This document shows positions 38,950 through 40,590 of a DNA stretch of 40,590 nt, one piece after another (positions within the stretch are counted from its first letter, which is position 1; the number at the start of each line of letters is the position of its first letter). Origin of the DNA: a virus; the IMG/VR virus record IMGVR_UViG_3300035698_003720, positions 1 to 40,590 of that record; one strand, given 5' to 3'. Under the pieces are notes generated by a model, which was given only the letters and a program-made list of their open reading frames with translations, was not told the DNA's origin and ran no database searches. The position numbers and the translations under genes were made by a program.

Positions 38950-39305
38950 TCGACCCAGTAACCATCATCGCAATCGCTGAGGCCCTGCGGCGGCTCATCA
39001 TTGTCATTGGCCCGTTCGTGATGAAGCACCCGTGGCGGTGGGACGCTGGCGTTGCCGTGCGCGGGCTCATCGACATCATGTCCGACCCCGACCTCGTCGC
39101 CGCTATCAAGGCGCACAAGCCGGGCTGCCGCGTGCTTGAGTGGATCGAGCTGAACGGCGATTCAGCCATCGCCGCCGCCGATGCCGCCACGCGCCTGCAC
39201 GGCGACATCAAGCGTACGCTCTACATCGCTGACCGCGTGGCCAAGGAGTTCGTAGAACGCGCGGAACGGGTGCGCCTGCAAGACCTCGAAGAACACGATT
39301 CGTGA
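38946..39305 (+). CDS. Hypothetical protein with hydrophobic N terminus, 119 aa
   Basis: A 119-residue protein starting MIDPVTIIAIAEALRRLIIVIGPFVM, a hydrophobic helix that is membrane-like but carries charges. The rest is helical. Start follows AAGGAGATGCGAC. Its stop overlaps the SPFH gene. Function unknown. Confidence 0.55.
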   Translation: MIDPVTIIAIAEALRRLIIVIGPFVMKHPWRWDAGVAVRGLIDIMSDPDLVAAIKAHKPGCRVLEWIELNGDSAIAAADAATRLHGDIKRTLYIADRVAKEFVERAERVRLQDLEEHDS

Positions 39306-39871
39306 TGAGCGCATTCCAATGGCTCAATACGATTATCGAGAAGGTGCTGCGGTTCTTGCCGCGCCTTGAGATAGTCCGCTCGACGTATGGCGGCGTTGCC
39401 TTCGTGCGCGGCAAGCCGCGCGAGATCAGGGGCGGCAGGTTGTGCCTCTATTGGCCGCTCTGGACCGAGATTGAGACCTACCCAATTGTGCGGCAGACCG
39501 TCAACCTCCCCGCCCAGGTGCTCACCACCGCAGATTCACCACCCAAGGCGCTCGTCATTTCCGGCGTTGTGATCTATGATATCGGCAACGTCGAGGCGGC
39601 ACTGACCAAGGTGCACGACCTTGAGGATAGCCTTACCGACTTCGCCCTTATCGCCATCAGAGAAGCTGTAGTGGGGCACACGCTCGCGCAGTTGCTGGCC
39701 AAGGGCGGGGGGCTGGACGATGACGTCCGCAAGGCGCTTGTGGCGCGGGTGAAATATCTCGGAGTCCGCGTCATCGGAGTGTGCATCACCGACCTAGCGC
39801 CGTGCATGGTGATCCAGTCAATCGGCTGCGACGCGGAAAGATACGTCCCGATCAACGGGGGCGATGAATGA
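39305..39871 (+). CDS. SPFH/band-7 domain protein
   Basis: A 188-residue protein that reads like a stomatin/prohibitin (SPFH) domain: GVAFVRGKPREI, LCLYWPLWTEIETYPIVRQTVNLPAQVLTTADSPPKALVISGVVIYDI, then ALIAIREAVVGHTLAQLL and VRVIGVCITDLAP. It is short and lacks a clear membrane segment, so it may act in the cytoplasm or associate with the membrane peripherally. It sits after the membrane-protein cluster, hinting at a role in the host membrane. ATG at 39305 is chosen over GTG at 39302. Confidence 0.7.
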   Translation: MSAFQWLNTIIEKVLRFLPRLEIVRSTYGGVAFVRGKPREIRGGRLCLYWPLWTEIETYPIVRQTVNLPAQVLTTADSPPKALVISGVVIYDIGNVEAALTKVHDLEDSLTDFALIAIREAVVGHTLAQLLAKGGGLDDDVRKALVARVKYLGVRVIGVCITDLAPCMVIQSIGCDAERYVPINGGDE

Positions 39872-39957
39872 AAGGGCATGGCACTGCGCGCGATGCCGCA
39901 CTGGAGACGCTGGCGGAACGCGTGGGGCTCATGCTGTTGGCTCTAACAGGAGATTAG
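39868..39957 (+). CDS. Possible 29-aa ORF
   Basis: A 29-residue frame starting in an ATGA overlap with the SPFH gene and ending three bases before the next ATG. An AAGGG purine run is inside the frame and does not help its start. Its 3' part contains the ribosome site of the next gene. Short but compatible with the tight gene packing. Confidence 0.35.
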   Translation: MKGHGTARDAALETLAERVGLMLLALTGD

Positions 39958-39959
39958 CG

Positions 39960-40163
39960 ATGAGGGACACATGCAGCGCGTGCGCACACTGGGAAGCAAC
40001 CACTGACGGCGAGGGCCACTGCTATGCCGCCCCTCCTGTGCCGGTGTTCGACGGTGGCGCGGAGGAGATTATCAGTTTCCGCCCATGCGTTGCCGACAGT
40101 GACCGAGCGTGCGGCGCGTTCAAGGCGCGCGGGAGCGATGCTTTGTCAGGAGGCACTGAATGA
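39960..40163 (+). CDS. Small Cys-rich protein, 67 aa
   Basis: A 67-residue protein with CSACAHW, GHCYAAP, PCVADSDRACGAF: several Cys that could bind metal. The start follows AGGAG with seven bases spacing. Its stop overlaps the next ATG. The final 26 bases recur at positions 1-26 of this window. Confidence 0.6.
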   Translation: MRDTCSACAHWEATTDGEGHCYAAPPVPVFDGGAEEIISFRPCVADSDRACGAFKARGSDALSGGTE

Positions 40164-40590
40164 ACATCGCGCCAGTGCAGGAGATCACGCTCAAGAGCAG
40201 CAACGATTACATAGACCTGTGGAACATCGCTGACGTGCATCTGGGCTCCGCGCTCTGTGACGAGGCCCTACTGGCACGCGTCATCAAGGCCATGCAGCGA
40301 GACAAGCACGCGCGCTGGATCGGGTGCGGCGACTACTGCGAGTGCATCACCCCGCACGATAAGCGGCGCTTCGACCCGAGGACGCTCGCGCCCTGGATCG
40401 AAATGGACGACCTGCGGCAAGTGGTCTATCGTCAGGTGGACGAGTGCTGCAAGCGGTTCAAGCCCATCGCGTCAAAGTGTTTAGGCATCGCGGCTGGCAA
40501 CCACGACGATCAGGCGACAAAGCACTATGGCATTCCCACCGCCTCGGCATTCGCCGCCGCCATGAAGGCACCCTACCTCGATTACTATGG
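40138..40590 (+). repeat. Terminal near-repeat, right copy
   Basis: The right copy of the 453-base near-repeat; see the left copy at 1-453. It contains the end of the Cys-rich gene and the start of the metallophosphoesterase gene. Confidence 0.85.
40160..40590 (+). CDS. Metallophosphoesterase, second (partial) copy
   Basis: This is the first 143 codons of the gene at 23-895, cut by the window edge. It keeps the D-x-H, GD and GNHD motifs. Compared with the copy at the left, 24 bases differ in the shared 453-base overlap, and four residues change, so most changes are silent. It may be the same locus in a mixed population or a genuine tandem paralogue. Confidence 0.7.
   Translation, partial: MNIAPVQEITLKSSNDYIDLWNIADVHLGSALCDEALLARVIKAMQRDKHARWIGCGDYCECITPHDKRRFDPRTLAPWIEMDDLRQVVYRQVDECCKRFKPIASKCLGIAAGNHDDQATKHYGIPTASAFAAAMKAPYLDYY

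Noticed and set aside
1-40590. tRNA genes, integrase or attachment sites
   Set aside because: I found no cloverleaf-like sequence, recombinase motif or matching attachment core. This was a reading by eye, not a program search.

Overview
The window is an almost complete genome of a tailed double-stranded DNA phage (Caudoviricetes). It has an HK97-type head and the gene order of a siphovirus. All supported genes, about 84, read on the + strand. They are tightly packed, mostly with ATGA, TGATG or GTGA overlaps, and sit behind AAGGAG-type ribosome binding sites. The sequence is GC-rich. Its few promoters match the bacterial sigma-70 consensus (TTGACA, 17 bp, TATAAT), so the host is a bacterium, but nothing in the sequence names the host. 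The last 453 bases repeat the first 453 with 24 mismatches, so the unit genome is about 40.14 kb and was probably circular or circularly permuted. I see no integrase, DNA polymerase, RNA polymerase, tRNA or recognisable endolysin.

Region 1 (1-4.8 kb) is early and accessory. It holds a metallophosphoesterase, then small genes behind three strong promoters that share a CACGG-N6-CCGTG dyad. One promoter cassette is duplicated, and a second copy of a small HTH gene has been cut short by it. Region 2 (4.8-11.8 kb) is recombination and nucleic-acid metabolism: a Rad52-type annealing protein with two zinc ribbons and an SSB-like tail, a Gp157-like protein, a Lar-like zinc protein, an SNF2-type helicase, a DNA methyltransferase and a MazG-like pyrophosphohydrolase. 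Region 3 (11.8-15.7 kb) starts with its own promoter and a structured RNA. It carries a DUF1376-type replication protein with internal 12-bp iterons, a possible helicase loader, a RusA stub joined to a VRR-NUC nuclease, and small membrane proteins.

Region 4 (15.7-24.2 kb) starts at a promoter with paired operators. It encodes small and large terminase, a portal-MuF fusion, prohead protease and major capsid protein, followed by a terminator-like hairpin. Region 5 (24.3-37.7 kb) encodes probable decoration proteins, head-tail connectors, two tandem tail-tube proteins, a chaperone candidate, a short tape measure, tail-tip and lectin-like proteins with Pro-Thr linkers, and a large glycosyltransferase-like/methyltransferase protein. 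Region 6 (37.7-40.2 kb) encodes small membrane proteins, a probable holin and an SPFH/band-7 protein, then runs back into the first gene.

The most interesting signal is a pair of structured elements, at 3276-3364 and 11828-11936. In each, two complementary pairs are interleaved in the order a'-b'-a-b, just upstream of a gene start. The second has its own promoter and precedes the replication genes. This is the layout of RNA-based immunity in phages P1/P7 (C4 RNA) and P4 (CI RNA), so a C4-like antisense or pseudoknot switch controlling replication is the leading hypothesis. It is inference from base pairing and position only.
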